This document shows, in pieces, positions 16,487-24,492 of a stretch of 64,000 nt of DNA. The stretch spans positions 1-64,000 of the forward strand of contig NZ_PPQB01000012.1 in NCBI RefSeq assembly GCF_002902345.1, read 5' to 3'. Source of the stretch: Staphylococcus arlettae. GTDB lineage: Bacteria; Bacillota; Bacilli; Staphylococcales; Staphylococcaceae. The translations under genes were made by a program, and so were the position numbers. Position 1 is the first letter of the stretch, and each line of letters opens with the position of its first letter. Under the pieces are notes generated by a model, which was not told where the DNA came from, did no database searches, and worked only from the letters and a program-made list of their open reading frames with translations.

Positions 16487-17239
16487 TTGAACAGTGAACG
16501 CGATAAAATCACCATGACTGTCATTTTACTTGCGGGTAAAATACTACTCTCATCAGGCGCTGAAGTATCGCGCGTAGAAGATACCATGCGTCGTATGGCT
16601 ATCAGTATGGGTTATTATAACAGTCAAGGGTACGTCATTAATGTTTTTATTAATTTTTCCTTAAGTGAAGATCACGATACACGTATCGTCAGAATCAATA
16701 AAAACATTACCAATTTATTGAAAATTTTTCAGGTCAATACTATCTCTAGACAACTCTCTAGTAACACACTGTCTATTTACGAAGCGCATCGTTTACTACA
16801 AAATATTGATCGCACCTCTTTAAGTAGTCCGCTTTGGCAAAAAGTAATCGCTGCAGGTATAATTTCTCTCAGTTTTTTATATTTACTTAATGGCGAGTGG
16901 ATTAACGTACCTATTACACTACTTGCAGGAGCTATTGGTTATTTAATAGTTGAATATATGCAAAGTAAATCATTGACTATGTTTATACCAGAGTTTGTAG
17001 GTTCATTCATTTTAGGCTCAATCGTTATTTTAGGTTCTCAGATGATACATACGTACGAGTCGTTAGGACCGACAATGATCGCCTCGGTTATGCCTATTGT
17101 GCCTGGTGTAGTCATTACTACAGCAATACAAGATTTGTTTAGTCGTCATATGTTAATGTTTACTGCAAAATTTTTAGAAGCACTTGTAATCGCCTTTGCT
17201 ATAGGCTCAGGTATTGCAATTGCCTATTTAATCTATTAA
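16487..17239 (+). CDS. ThrE/YjjP-type threonine/serine exporter, large subunit
   Basis: 250 residues. A soluble N-terminal DUF1212 domain (about 1-110; LLSSGAEVSRVEDTMRRMA is the family signature) is followed by about five helices from residue 115. Two-part YjjP/YjjB systems are split versions of Corynebacterium ThrE and export threonine, serine or small dicarboxylates such as succinate. The start is TTG at 16487 with AGGAGG 8 nt upstream. The partner follows 15 bp later. Confidence 0.82.
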   Translation: MNSERDKITMTVILLAGKILLSSGAEVSRVEDTMRRMAISMGYYNSQGYVINVFINFSLSEDHDTRIVRINKNITNLLKIFQVNTISRQLSSNTLSIYEAHRLLQNIDRTSLSSPLWQKVIAAGIISLSFLYLLNGEWINVPITLLAGAIGYLIVEYMQSKSLTMFIPEFVGSFILGSIVILGSQMIHTYESLGPTMIASVMPIVPGVVITTAIQDLFSRHMLMFTAKFLEALVIAFAIGSGIAIAYLIY

Positions 17240-17254
17240 GGAGGCCACAAAATT

Positions 17255-17710
17255 ATGATACTATTTTCCTGTCTATTTAGCTTTATGGCTTCTTACTTCT
17301 TTGCATTAATATATGATGCTCCAAAAAAATTATTTATACCTGCTGGATTAGCTGGTGCTTGTGGCTATATGGTACATTTTATCTTTAATTTAAGTTTTCA
17401 AATGGATACCATTTATACGAGTTTATTAGGTAGTTTGTCCTTAGGTTTAATCAGTCACATATTAAGTCGCTTATTAAAAGCACCTGTTGTGATCTTTATG
17501 ATTCCCGGCATCATTCCACTTGTACCTGGAAGTCTAGCATTCAGAGCAACTCAAGAGCTAGTAACTTTGAACTTTACAGATGCTGGTAATACGTTTATAC
17601 GCGCTATTTTAATTGCTGGTTCAATTGCACTTGGTCTGCTAATATCCGATCAATTGTCTAAAACTTTAAACATTAGAAAATATTGGCACATTAAGAAAAA
17701 CCGCCTGTAA
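17255..17710 (+). CDS. ThrE/YjjB-type exporter, small membrane subunit
   Basis: 151 residues with about five helices (DUF3815, ThrE_2). The loop FMIPGIIPLVPGSLAFRATQ is the conserved PG-rich segment that also occurs in the large subunit (SVMPIVPGVVITTAIQD), as expected for a duplicated fold. AAGGAGG ribosome site; cotranscribed with the large subunit. Confidence 0.82.
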   Translation: MILFSCLFSFMASYFFALIYDAPKKLFIPAGLAGACGYMVHFIFNLSFQMDTIYTSLLGSLSLGLISHILSRLLKAPVVIFMIPGIIPLVPGSLAFRATQELVTLNFTDAGNTFIRAILIAGSIALGLLISDQLSKTLNIRKYWHIKKNRL

Positions 17711-17720
17711 TTATCAATAT

Positions 17721-17761
17721 AAAAAGCACAAGTATTATTTGCATAAATACTTGTGCTTTTT
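17721..17761. terminator. Bidirectional terminator
   Basis: AAAAAGCACAAGTATT (17721-17736) and AATACTTGTGCTTTTT (17746-17761) form a perfect 16-bp stem serving the exporter pair (+) and the ROK kinase (-). Confidence 0.85.
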
Positions 17762-17766
17762 ATATA

Positions 17767-18657
17767 TTACGTGACATCATACAAACCAGTTAATACATTT
17801 GCTTCTAATTTGCTTACTTCTACATTGATAGGTTTATTGGTATTTAAAATGTGTGCTTGCGCATACGTAGTAATGCATTCTTCGTAAGGTAAGGGACTTT
17901 GTGTAACCCCACCACCTAAAACAATAGTATACACATTAAAAATATTGTAAATATTAGTGCATAATTGCGCTGTCATTTGCATTATTTCTTCCATCATCGC
18001 AGTAATTTCATCATTGTCATTGTTTAAATATAACTTTATAGCTTCTTGGGTCGATACTTCACGCTCTAAAATGGTACTCGCTTTACGACTAATAGCCAAG
18101 CCTGAAATTTCGTTTTCCACACAGCCATATTGCTGGCACACCGGACATTGATAGTCACTATTACTTTTGATCATTGTATGTCCAATTTCCCCCATATTAC
18201 CATCGCTTCCAGCTAATACTTCTCCATTATAGACTAGTGCCATCCCTACACCTGTACTAATTGTTAAATATACAAATGAAGATGTTGTTTCAGGCAACGC
18301 TCTTTTTTCAGCACGTATTGCGGCATCAGTGTCGTTTACAAAAGCTGGTTTGAATTCACTACGTGTTGTTATATATGCGCCAGCATCAAAATTTTTATAC
18401 GCTTGTAGGTTAGGAGGATTTAAAAATATCCCTTGGTGATAATCACACGGACCAGGCATCGCAATATTTAACGTTTGTTGCTCAATTTGTTGATATTTTT
18501 GTAGCAATGCTTGTGCATGCTCAAGTATTTGGTCAAATTCTGCTTCAGGACTCTCTGTTATTGTTGGGAAAGTCTGCTGATCTACAACGGTCATGTGTGC
18601 ATCAATGACGCCTACAATAGTTTTTGTTCCTCCGATATCTACGGCTATTCTATACAT
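17767..18657 (-). CDS. ROK-family sugar kinase
   Basis: 296 residues. The ATP-binding AVDIGGTKT is at the N-terminus, followed by the ROK signature region STGVGMALVYNGEVLAGSDG and a zinc site built from GHT and CPVCQQYGCVE. The next gene upstream is manA, so fructose/mannose kinase activity feeding mannose/fructose 6-phosphate is plausible (the manA-fructokinase pair is common in Firmicutes). The start at 18657 follows GGGGGAGAAAGAA; an earlier frame start at 18678 overlaps the manA stop and is less likely. Confidence 0.82.
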   Translation of the reverse strand: MYRIAVDIGGTKTIVGVIDAHMTVVDQQTFPTITESPEAEFDQILEHAQALLQKYQQIEQQTLNIAMPGPCDYHQGIFLNPPNLQAYKNFDAGAYITTRSEFKPAFVNDTDAAIRAEKRALPETTSSFVYLTISTGVGMALVYNGEVLAGSDGNMGEIGHTMIKSNSDYQCPVCQQYGCVENEISGLAISRKASTILEREVSTQEAIKLYLNNDNDEITAMMEEIMQMTAQLCTNIYNIFNVYTIVLGGGVTQSPLPYEECITTYAQAHILNTNKPINVEVSKLEANVLTGLYDVT

Positions 18658-18677
18658 TTCTTTCTCCCCCTTTAACA

Positions 18678-19613
18678 CTAAACATAACTAACGATCATAC
18701 TAAAGTTTCCTGTAAAATAAATATCTTGATCTTCAGTAGTTAGAATAAAATGTGCGCCTTTTTCCAAATCAAAGTGTTGTTGTCCTATATACAGTACACC
18801 TTCGCCCTCTATTACTGACACTAAATAATAAGGTTGCTGTTTATCAAATGCTAATTGTTGATGTATATCCCATTTTTCTACAGTAAAAAATGTCGTCGAT
18901 ACTAGTTGTTGATACGTATATTGCTCGTATTGTTCTTTCGGTAACCTCGTCTGCGGAATTTGACGGTCGACATCAATCACAGCTTTACTTTGTTCTAAGT
19001 GTAATTCGCGCTGCTTGCCATTACTATCAGTACGTTCATAATCATAAATTCTATATGTAGTATCAGAAGATTGTTGTGTTTCTAAAATCATAATACCTTT
19101 ACCAATTGCATGCACTGTCCCTGAAGGAACATAGAAGAAATCACCTTTTGTTACTTTAATATGATGAAACAATGTTTCAAAATCACCTTGGTCTAACATT
19201 TGATTTAATTCATCTTGGTTGTCTGCGTTAACACCATAGATAATTTCAGCATCAGGTGCGGCATCTAGAATATACCAACATTCTGTTTTACCATTTTCCC
19301 CTTCATATTTTTGTGCATAATTATCATCAGGATGTACTTGGACTGACAATTTATCATTGGCATCAAGAATTTTCGTCAATAAAGGAAAATTCTGTTGTCC
19401 ACTAGCCCCAAATAATGACGGTGCTTGTTCCCATACTTGGTCTAATGTATATCCTTGATAAGGTCCATTCGTAATTACATTGGGACCATTGGGATGCGCT
19501 GAAATCGCCCAACATTCACCAGTGTGGTCAAAAGGAATATTATAATTAAAGTTCTTTAACTGTGTGCCTCCCCATATGCGTTCTTGAAATACAGGCTGTA
19601 AAAATAAAACCAT
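18678..19613 (-). CDS. manA: Mannose-6-phosphate isomerase, class I
   Basis: 311 residues, cupin-fold zinc enzyme interconverting mannose 6-phosphate and fructose 6-phosphate. Zinc ligands are visible as Q92 and H94 (VQVHPDD), E111 (KTECWYIL) and H168 (PSGTVHAIGKG). N-terminal FQERIWGGTQL is typical. First gene of a two-gene operon with the ROK kinase (20-bp gap). Ribosome site AGGTGGG. Confidence 0.9.
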   Translation of the reverse strand: MVLFLQPVFQERIWGGTQLKNFNYNIPFDHTGECWAISAHPNGPNVITNGPYQGYTLDQVWEQAPSLFGASGQQNFPLLTKILDANDKLSVQVHPDDNYAQKYEGENGKTECWYILDAAPDAEIIYGVNADNQDELNQMLDQGDFETLFHHIKVTKGDFFYVPSGTVHAIGKGIMILETQQSSDTTYRIYDYERTDSNGKQRELHLEQSKAVIDVDRQIPQTRLPKEQYEQYTYQQLVSTTFFTVEKWDIHQQLAFDKQQPYYLVSVIEGEGVLYIGQQHFDLEKGAHFILTTEDQDIYFTGNFSMIVSYV

Positions 19614-19758
19614 ACTATCCCACCTATTGCTTATATTAGTTTTAGTTACCGATAGATTTTCAACAATTGTTCAATAATTTTAATGTCTGCTGATTATGAG
19701 CAACTAAACACATTGACTTAATGTGCCTTTCTACAAATAGTCAAGAAACCTATCTATA

Positions 19759-19796
19759 CTAATGATATTAATTGTAGCTACAATTAATATCATTAG
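19759..19796. promoter_or_regulatory. Perfect 38-bp palindrome between manA and the TetR/ABC operon
   Basis: The half CTAATGATATTAATTGTAG is followed by its exact reverse complement, with no loop. It lies 94-131 bp before the TetR gene and about 146 bp before manA, in the divergent control region. No T run follows, so it is not a plain terminator. It may be a double operator (the centre reads ATTGTAGCTACAAT) or a cruciform-forming site. Regulator unknown. Confidence 0.6.
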
Positions 19797-19820
19797 CAAG
19801 TAAGCTCCGTTTAGAGTTAA

Positions 19821-19839
19821 TTTGACCAACATGGTCAAA
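19821..19839. promoter_or_regulatory. TetR operator candidate, TTTGACCA-ACA-TGGTCAAA
   Basis: A perfect inverted repeat with 8-bp arms and a 3-bp centre, 51 bp before the TetR start. Size and position suit autoregulation by the gene that follows; its sequence is unrelated to the nearby 38-bp palindrome. Confidence 0.6.
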
Positions 19840-19889
19840 AGTTCTATACTTAGAGTAAAATTACCACTTAACATAATGGAAGTGATTCT

Positions 19890-20516
19890 ATGCATCAAGC
19901 CTTTTACAAACTAGATTCCAAAAAACAACGACAAATTATTAACGCTGCTTTAAATGAATTTGCGCAAAAAGGACCTCATGACGCTTCAACTAATGCTATC
20001 GTCAGTGCTGCCAACATTAGCAAAGGAACATTATTTTATTACTTTAAAAATAAACAAAGTTTGTATTATTATTTAATTGACTATGCTTTAGAGTTTGTTC
20101 GTGAAGAGTATCTTAATAAAGTTGATATGTCACAGCAAGATATTTTCAACAGAATTCAAGCTATGATGATAATAAAAATGAAAATGTTAAAAAGTCATCC
20201 TACTATTATTAATTTTTTAAGTTTACCTATCCTTGCAACTACGGACAACGAACTTAGCGACGACTTAGTAACCAAAATTAAACAATTAGAACAACAAAGT
20301 TATGATGTAATGACTGAAAATATTGATTATAATTATTTCAAAAATGACGTAAATCCAACCCACGCCTTACAGTTAATTCAGTTTATGATTACGGGTTACA
20401 GTGAATCCGTCAAACAGCACCTTACTGTCGACGATATTACTAATAATAACTACACATACTATTTTCATGAATTCGAAGTATATTTAGCGGAAATGCGCAA
20501 ATTATTTTATAAATAA
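19890..20516 (+). CDS. TetR-family regulator of an ABC exporter
   Basis: 208 residues. The helix-turn-helix lies at about 8-55 (RQIINAALNEFAQKGPHDAS, then NISKGTLFYYFKNKQSLYYY). The C-terminal part resembles TetR_C-type helical ligand domains. Start ATG after AATGGAAG. First of three genes, with the ATPase starting 14 bp after its stop. Confidence 0.85.
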   Translation: MHQAFYKLDSKKQRQIINAALNEFAQKGPHDASTNAIVSAANISKGTLFYYFKNKQSLYYYLIDYALEFVREEYLNKVDMSQQDIFNRIQAMMIIKMKMLKSHPTIINFLSLPILATTDNELSDDLVTKIKQLEQQSYDVMTENIDYNYFKNDVNPTHALQLIQFMITGYSESVKQHLTVDDITNNNYTYYFHEFEVYLAEMRKLFYK

Positions 20517-20530
20517 ATGAGGTGTCACAA

Positions 20531-21427
20531 ATGACTGTACTTAATATCACTAACTTAACCAAACGCTTTGGCAAGTTTAAAGCATTAGACGGTATAGATT
20601 TAAAATTACAACCAGGAGAAATTTTTGGTTTTATTGGACCTAACGGTGCTGGTAAATCAACAACATTACAAATCATTTTAGGTGTACTTACACCTAGTTC
20701 CGGTAATATTGAAATCTTTGGCAAAGATGCTCTAACAGAAGTAGTGACCATACATGAACATTTGGCTTTTGTTCCCGGTGATGTCAATTTATGGCCTAAT
20801 TTAACTGGAGGAGAAGTTATAGATTTCTTTTTAAGTTTGCATAAGCATGCCAACTACGCGAAAAAAGAGCGTCTCATTGAGCAATTCGATTTAGATATTA
20901 GTAAAAAGTGTGGCACATATTCCAAAGGAAATCGTCAAAAAGTAGCATTAATTGCCGCATTAAGTATCGATGCTGAACTCTATATCTTCGACGAGCCAAC
21001 ATCTGGGTTAGACCCGTTAATGGAAGATGTATTCCAATCATGTATTAAAGAAATTAAAGCTAATAATGGTACTGTATTATTATCTAGTCATATTTTAAGT
21101 GAAGTTGAAAAACTATGTGATCGTGTCGCCATTATTCGGAAAGGCAAAATAATAGAAAATGGTACTTTAGCTGAGTTACGCCACTTAACACGTATGAACT
21201 TCATCGTTGAAACATCACATAATTTACATGATCTTCCTAATATAGCAGGTGTGCATAATATACAACAATCTGGTTCACGTTATTCGTTTGATGTTGATTC
21301 AAATAAGTTAACGCCTCTTATTCAATATTTGAGTCAATTTACTTTGACATATTTAGAAAGTAAGCCACCAACGTTAGAAGACTTATTCCGCAGACATTAT
21401 GGTGACACAATAGAAGAAGGTGAGTAG
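20531..21427 (+). CDS. ABC exporter ATP-binding protein (antibiotic-type)
   Basis: 298 residues. Walker A GFIGPNGAGKSTT, signature YSKGNRQKVALIAAL (SKGN replaces the canonical SGGQ, as in several polyketide-type exporters), Walker B ELYIFDEPTSGLD and the H-loop SSHIL. A C-terminal regulatory extension runs from about 215 to 298. ATG at 20531 has GAGGTG 6 nt upstream; a GTG inside that site is not used. Partner of the 529-residue permease. Confidence 0.88.
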   Translation: MTVLNITNLTKRFGKFKALDGIDLKLQPGEIFGFIGPNGAGKSTTLQIILGVLTPSSGNIEIFGKDALTEVVTIHEHLAFVPGDVNLWPNLTGGEVIDFFLSLHKHANYAKKERLIEQFDLDISKKCGTYSKGNRQKVALIAALSIDAELYIFDEPTSGLDPLMEDVFQSCIKEIKANNGTVLLSSHILSEVEKLCDRVAIIRKGKIIENGTLAELRHLTRMNFIVETSHNLHDLPNIAGVHNIQQSGSRYSFDVDSNKLTPLIQYLSQFTLTYLESKPPTLEDLFRRHYGDTIEEGE

Positions 21428-21429
21428 TC

Positions 21430-23019
21430 ATGCGCCAATATTTCAACAAAACATTACACTTAACACTCTTTTATTTCAAACGCAATTTAGTAACTAATGC
21501 ACTATGGGTCATTAGCATCGCATTATTAACATTAATTATTCCACCTGCTTTTAAAGCGATGTACCCAACACAACGCGAATTAAATACTGTCATTCCCATG
21601 CTAGATAATCCTGCAGTAAAAACAATGTTAGGCCCGATAAAATTAGATGACGTTAATATAGCTACTGTTTTTGCGCATGAAATGCTTTTATTTACAGCAA
21701 TTGTAGTAGCAATAATGAACATTTTATTTGTTGGACAACAAACACGAGGTGATGAAGAGCGAGGACGCCTCATATTATTAAACGCCTTACCTATAGGTAA
21801 ACACGCTCAAATAATGAGTGTTATGTTAAATATTATAATATTAAACCTTGCTCTATTTATACCTATAGGTAGTGGTTTACTAGTTATGTCAGGAGATGGC
21901 TTTTCAACAATCAGCTCTTTACTTTATGCACTGAATTTAAGCGCAATTGGAGTGCTATTTGGTTTTCTTACATTAGTTGTAGCCCAACTTGCAACAACCG
22001 TCAGTGGGACTACTGGTATTACAATTGGCATTTTAATGTTGTCCTATTTTATAAGAGCCATTGGCGATGGTTTAGATAATGATTTGTCTTTGATATCACC
22101 ACTGGGCTGGTTGTCGAGAACATTTCCGTACGCTGAAAATAATTGGTGGCCACTCGTTTTCATAATGATACTAGCACTTATTTGTCTACCAAGCGCAATG
22201 ATATTAAAAATCAAACGAGACATTAACTCAGGTTATTTACCCGAAAAATCTGGTCACACTCACATTAAACGTTATATGAAATCACCATTAGGATTACAAA
22301 TTCGTTTACAACGCACCCTTTTCATTTCCTTTGCTTGTGGCATGTTGTTACTTGGGTTATCCTATGGTTCAATTTTTGGAACTTTAGATACATTCTTTGA
22401 AGATAATCCATTATTAAAGCAAATGCTAGTCAGCAAAGGCGATAACTATGCTGAACAATTTTTACCAACATTAATGGTAGTCATGGCTATGGTCGCCACA
22501 ATACCAACGCTAATTTCATTGTTTAAGTTCAAAAAGGATAATCATCACGGATACACATTAATGCTATTAGCAAACCCAATGACCCGTCTTACTTATTTTG
22601 GTACTTATATTATTTTAAGTATTATTAACGCATTTACGATGATTTTTTTAGCAAGTTTAGGATTGTATATTGGTCAATATTTTGTCATGGATGAACCGTT
22701 ATCTTTTATCTCAGTCATCAGTTCAGGTATCATTTATATTCCTGCTATTTTAGCTTTTGTAGCTTTAGGTATTTTAATATTAGGTGTCTCAAACAAATTG
22801 ACATCAATTGTCTATGCTTATCTTGCTTACTGTTTTGTAGTCGTCTATATAGGTAACTTGCTCAATGTACGTGAATGGCTGAAAAATTTAACACCCTTTC
22901 ATCATATTCCACAAATACCGATAGACGATTTTACAGTATTACCTTTAATTATTTTAATAATATTAGCACTATGTATAACTGTTTTTGGGCTCTTATTATT
23001 TCAACGTAAAGATTTATAA
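21430..23019 (+). CDS. Two-halved ABC exporter permease
   Basis: 529 residues with two repeats of about six helices (about 15-260 and 290-525), like the TnrB3/COG3559 exporters of polyketide-type antibiotics. Cytoplasmic segments GDEERGRLILLNALPIGK in half one and KDNHHGYTLMLLANPMTRLT in half two correspond to each other and probably contact the ATPase. The ATG lies 2 bp after the ATPase stop. The likely role is export of a hydrophobic toxin; substrate unknown. Confidence 0.85.
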   Translation: MRQYFNKTLHLTLFYFKRNLVTNALWVISIALLTLIIPPAFKAMYPTQRELNTVIPMLDNPAVKTMLGPIKLDDVNIATVFAHEMLLFTAIVVAIMNILFVGQQTRGDEERGRLILLNALPIGKHAQIMSVMLNIIILNLALFIPIGSGLLVMSGDGFSTISSLLYALNLSAIGVLFGFLTLVVAQLATTVSGTTGITIGILMLSYFIRAIGDGLDNDLSLISPLGWLSRTFPYAENNWWPLVFIMILALICLPSAMILKIKRDINSGYLPEKSGHTHIKRYMKSPLGLQIRLQRTLFISFACGMLLLGLSYGSIFGTLDTFFEDNPLLKQMLVSKGDNYAEQFLPTLMVVMAMVATIPTLISLFKFKKDNHHGYTLMLLANPMTRLTYFGTYIILSIINAFTMIFLASLGLYIGQYFVMDEPLSFISVISSGIIYIPAILAFVALGILILGVSNKLTSIVYAYLAYCFVVVYIGNLLNVREWLKNLTPFHHIPQIPIDDFTVLPLIILIILALCITVFGLLLFQRKDL

Positions 23020-23082
23020 TTGTTGCTAAATTGCACAAAATTACATGAAATAAGTATGTAAAATGATATTTAATCCTAAAAG

Positions 23083-23129
23083 AAAAGTAACGTACATACT
23101 CTAAACCATTGTATGCTACGTTACTTTTT
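23083..23129 (+). terminator. Terminator of the TetR/ABC operon
   Basis: AAAAGTAACGTACATAC (23083-23099) pairs with GTATG-CTACGTTACTTTTT (23111-23129), one bulged base, T-run tail. The rest of the 335-bp spacer to 23354 holds an open frame of 71 codons at 23113 that I regard as noise. Confidence 0.8.
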
Positions 23130-23286
23130 GTTTCACATGGAACAGTACTCCAGCACTAATCAATGTAAAGAGCTTCCACATTTTATTAGCTTGATGCTTA
23201 TTTTTAGAGAATTAATCACAATTTTTATTAAAATTCGTTACATCTCGATTTTTTGGGGTAAAAATAATATAATTCCAATAACTTAT

Positions 23287-23302
23287 GTGAATCATTATTC
23301 AC
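23287..23302. promoter_or_regulatory. Inverted repeat before the ketopantoate-reductase paralog
   Basis: GTGAATCATTATTCAC: perfect 6-bp arms and a 4-bp centre, 52 bp before the start codon. Possible operator; regulator unknown. Confidence 0.35.
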
Positions 23303-23354
23303 GTTCAAACACTAGTGTCATCCAGTAAAAATACATATTTTAGGAGTGTTTTCT

Positions 23355-24272
23355 ATGCGTATTTTAGTATTAGGTGCAGGCGGCATTGGCGGATATTTCG
23401 GAGGTAGATTAGCTGAACAAGGTAAAGATGTTACCTTTTTAGTCCGCCCCAAACGTAAAGCATCGCTTGAAAAAAATGGTTTAGTCATTAATAGCGTAAA
23501 TGGTAATTATGCTTTCCAACCAAAATTAATAACGGCACAACAAGATGTAGAACCTTTTGATATTGTGTTATTGTCTTCTAAAGCTTATCATTTAGAACAA
23601 TCTATCGAAGATTTACGACCTTTCGTTGGACCAAATACAGTCATTATCCCCTTACTCAATGGTATTGCTCATATTGCCACACTCCAACAAGCATTTGGTC
23701 GTGAACGTATTTTGGGTGGGTTATGTATCATTGAAACTACGTTAGATCCATTAGGTGAAGTGAGCCATACGAGTGATTTTGATCAACTTATTTTTGGTGA
23801 GCTTGATGGAACCACGTCAGAACGCGTACAACAAATCGCCGATGCTTTTGCAGGTACGAAAGCAAAATTTATTTTAAGTGAGCACATCAAGCGTGATATG
23901 TGGCATAAATACTTAATGATTACTGTACTGTCTAGTGTAACTACATTAATGCATGCACCAATTGGCCCTATTCGTGATAGCGAAGGTGGTAAGCCGTATA
24001 TTGAAGCAATGTATCAAGAAGTTGCTAGTATCATGCAAGCACATCAAGCGCCTATTTCAGAAGATATAGTGAAACGGTATATGAAGTCGTTAGATAATCT
24101 GTCCTATCACTTTAAAACATCCATGCAACGTGATATGGAGCGTGGGTTAAATATTGAAGGTCAACATATTCAAGGCTATATTTTATCATTAGCGAATCAA
24201 TACGATTTCCCTGCGCCATTACTAACATCCGTTTACCAAAACTTAAATGTCTATAATGAAATGCTCTCATAG
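23355..24272 (+). CDS. Ketopantoate reductase family protein (PanE/ApbA paralog)
   Basis: 305 residues. Rossmann motif VLGAGGIGGYFGGRLA at the N-terminus (GxGxxGxxxG), NGI motif LLNGIAH near residue 100, and the catalytic-lysine region DMWHKYLMITVLSSVTTLMH. The gene beside panBCD at 58743 is the better candidate for the true PanE; this copy is distinct in sequence and stands alone, so it may act on another 2-oxo acid. ATG at 23355 follows TTAGGAG; a GTG at 23346 overlaps that site. Confidence 0.82.
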   Translation: MRILVLGAGGIGGYFGGRLAEQGKDVTFLVRPKRKASLEKNGLVINSVNGNYAFQPKLITAQQDVEPFDIVLLSSKAYHLEQSIEDLRPFVGPNTVIIPLLNGIAHIATLQQAFGRERILGGLCIIETTLDPLGEVSHTSDFDQLIFGELDGTTSERVQQIADAFAGTKAKFILSEHIKRDMWHKYLMITVLSSVTTLMHAPIGPIRDSEGGKPYIEAMYQEVASIMQAHQAPISEDIVKRYMKSLDNLSYHFKTSMQRDMERGLNIEGQHIQGYILSLANQYDFPAPLLTSVYQNLNVYNEMLS

Positions 24273-24427
24273 ATTAGCATAATATCTATAAAACTATAGT
24301 ACAATTATCGACATAAAGCTTCATTTTTTCTATTTCTTGAGTTGTTTGACTCATTGATTGATTCAACATAATAACTACCACTGATAATTTATAAATTATA
24401 GTATTGTCAGTGATTTGACCGACTAAA

Positions 24428-24459
24428 GGCTAATGCAGTGCCCGCGGAAAGCGTACATA
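24428..24459. repeat. Short partial copy of repeat B
   Basis: GCAGTGCCCGCGGAAAGCGT followed by ACATAAAA. It matches the block at 1-33 and 55281-55306 and leads straight into a terminator. Confidence 0.6.
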
Positions 24460-24490
24460 AAAAGAGATACTCATGTGAGTATCTCTTTTT
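24459..24490. terminator. Bidirectional terminator
   Basis: AAAAAGAGATACTC (24459-24472) and GAGTATCTCTTTTT (24477-24490). It ends the PTS operon (-) and the ketopantoate-reductase paralog (+). Confidence 0.85.
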
Positions 24491-24492
24491 TA

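Noticed and set aside
23113-23328. 71-codon open frame on the plus strand
   Set aside because: It starts inside the terminator of the ABC operon, has no ribosome site and no recognisable protein character; treated as chance.
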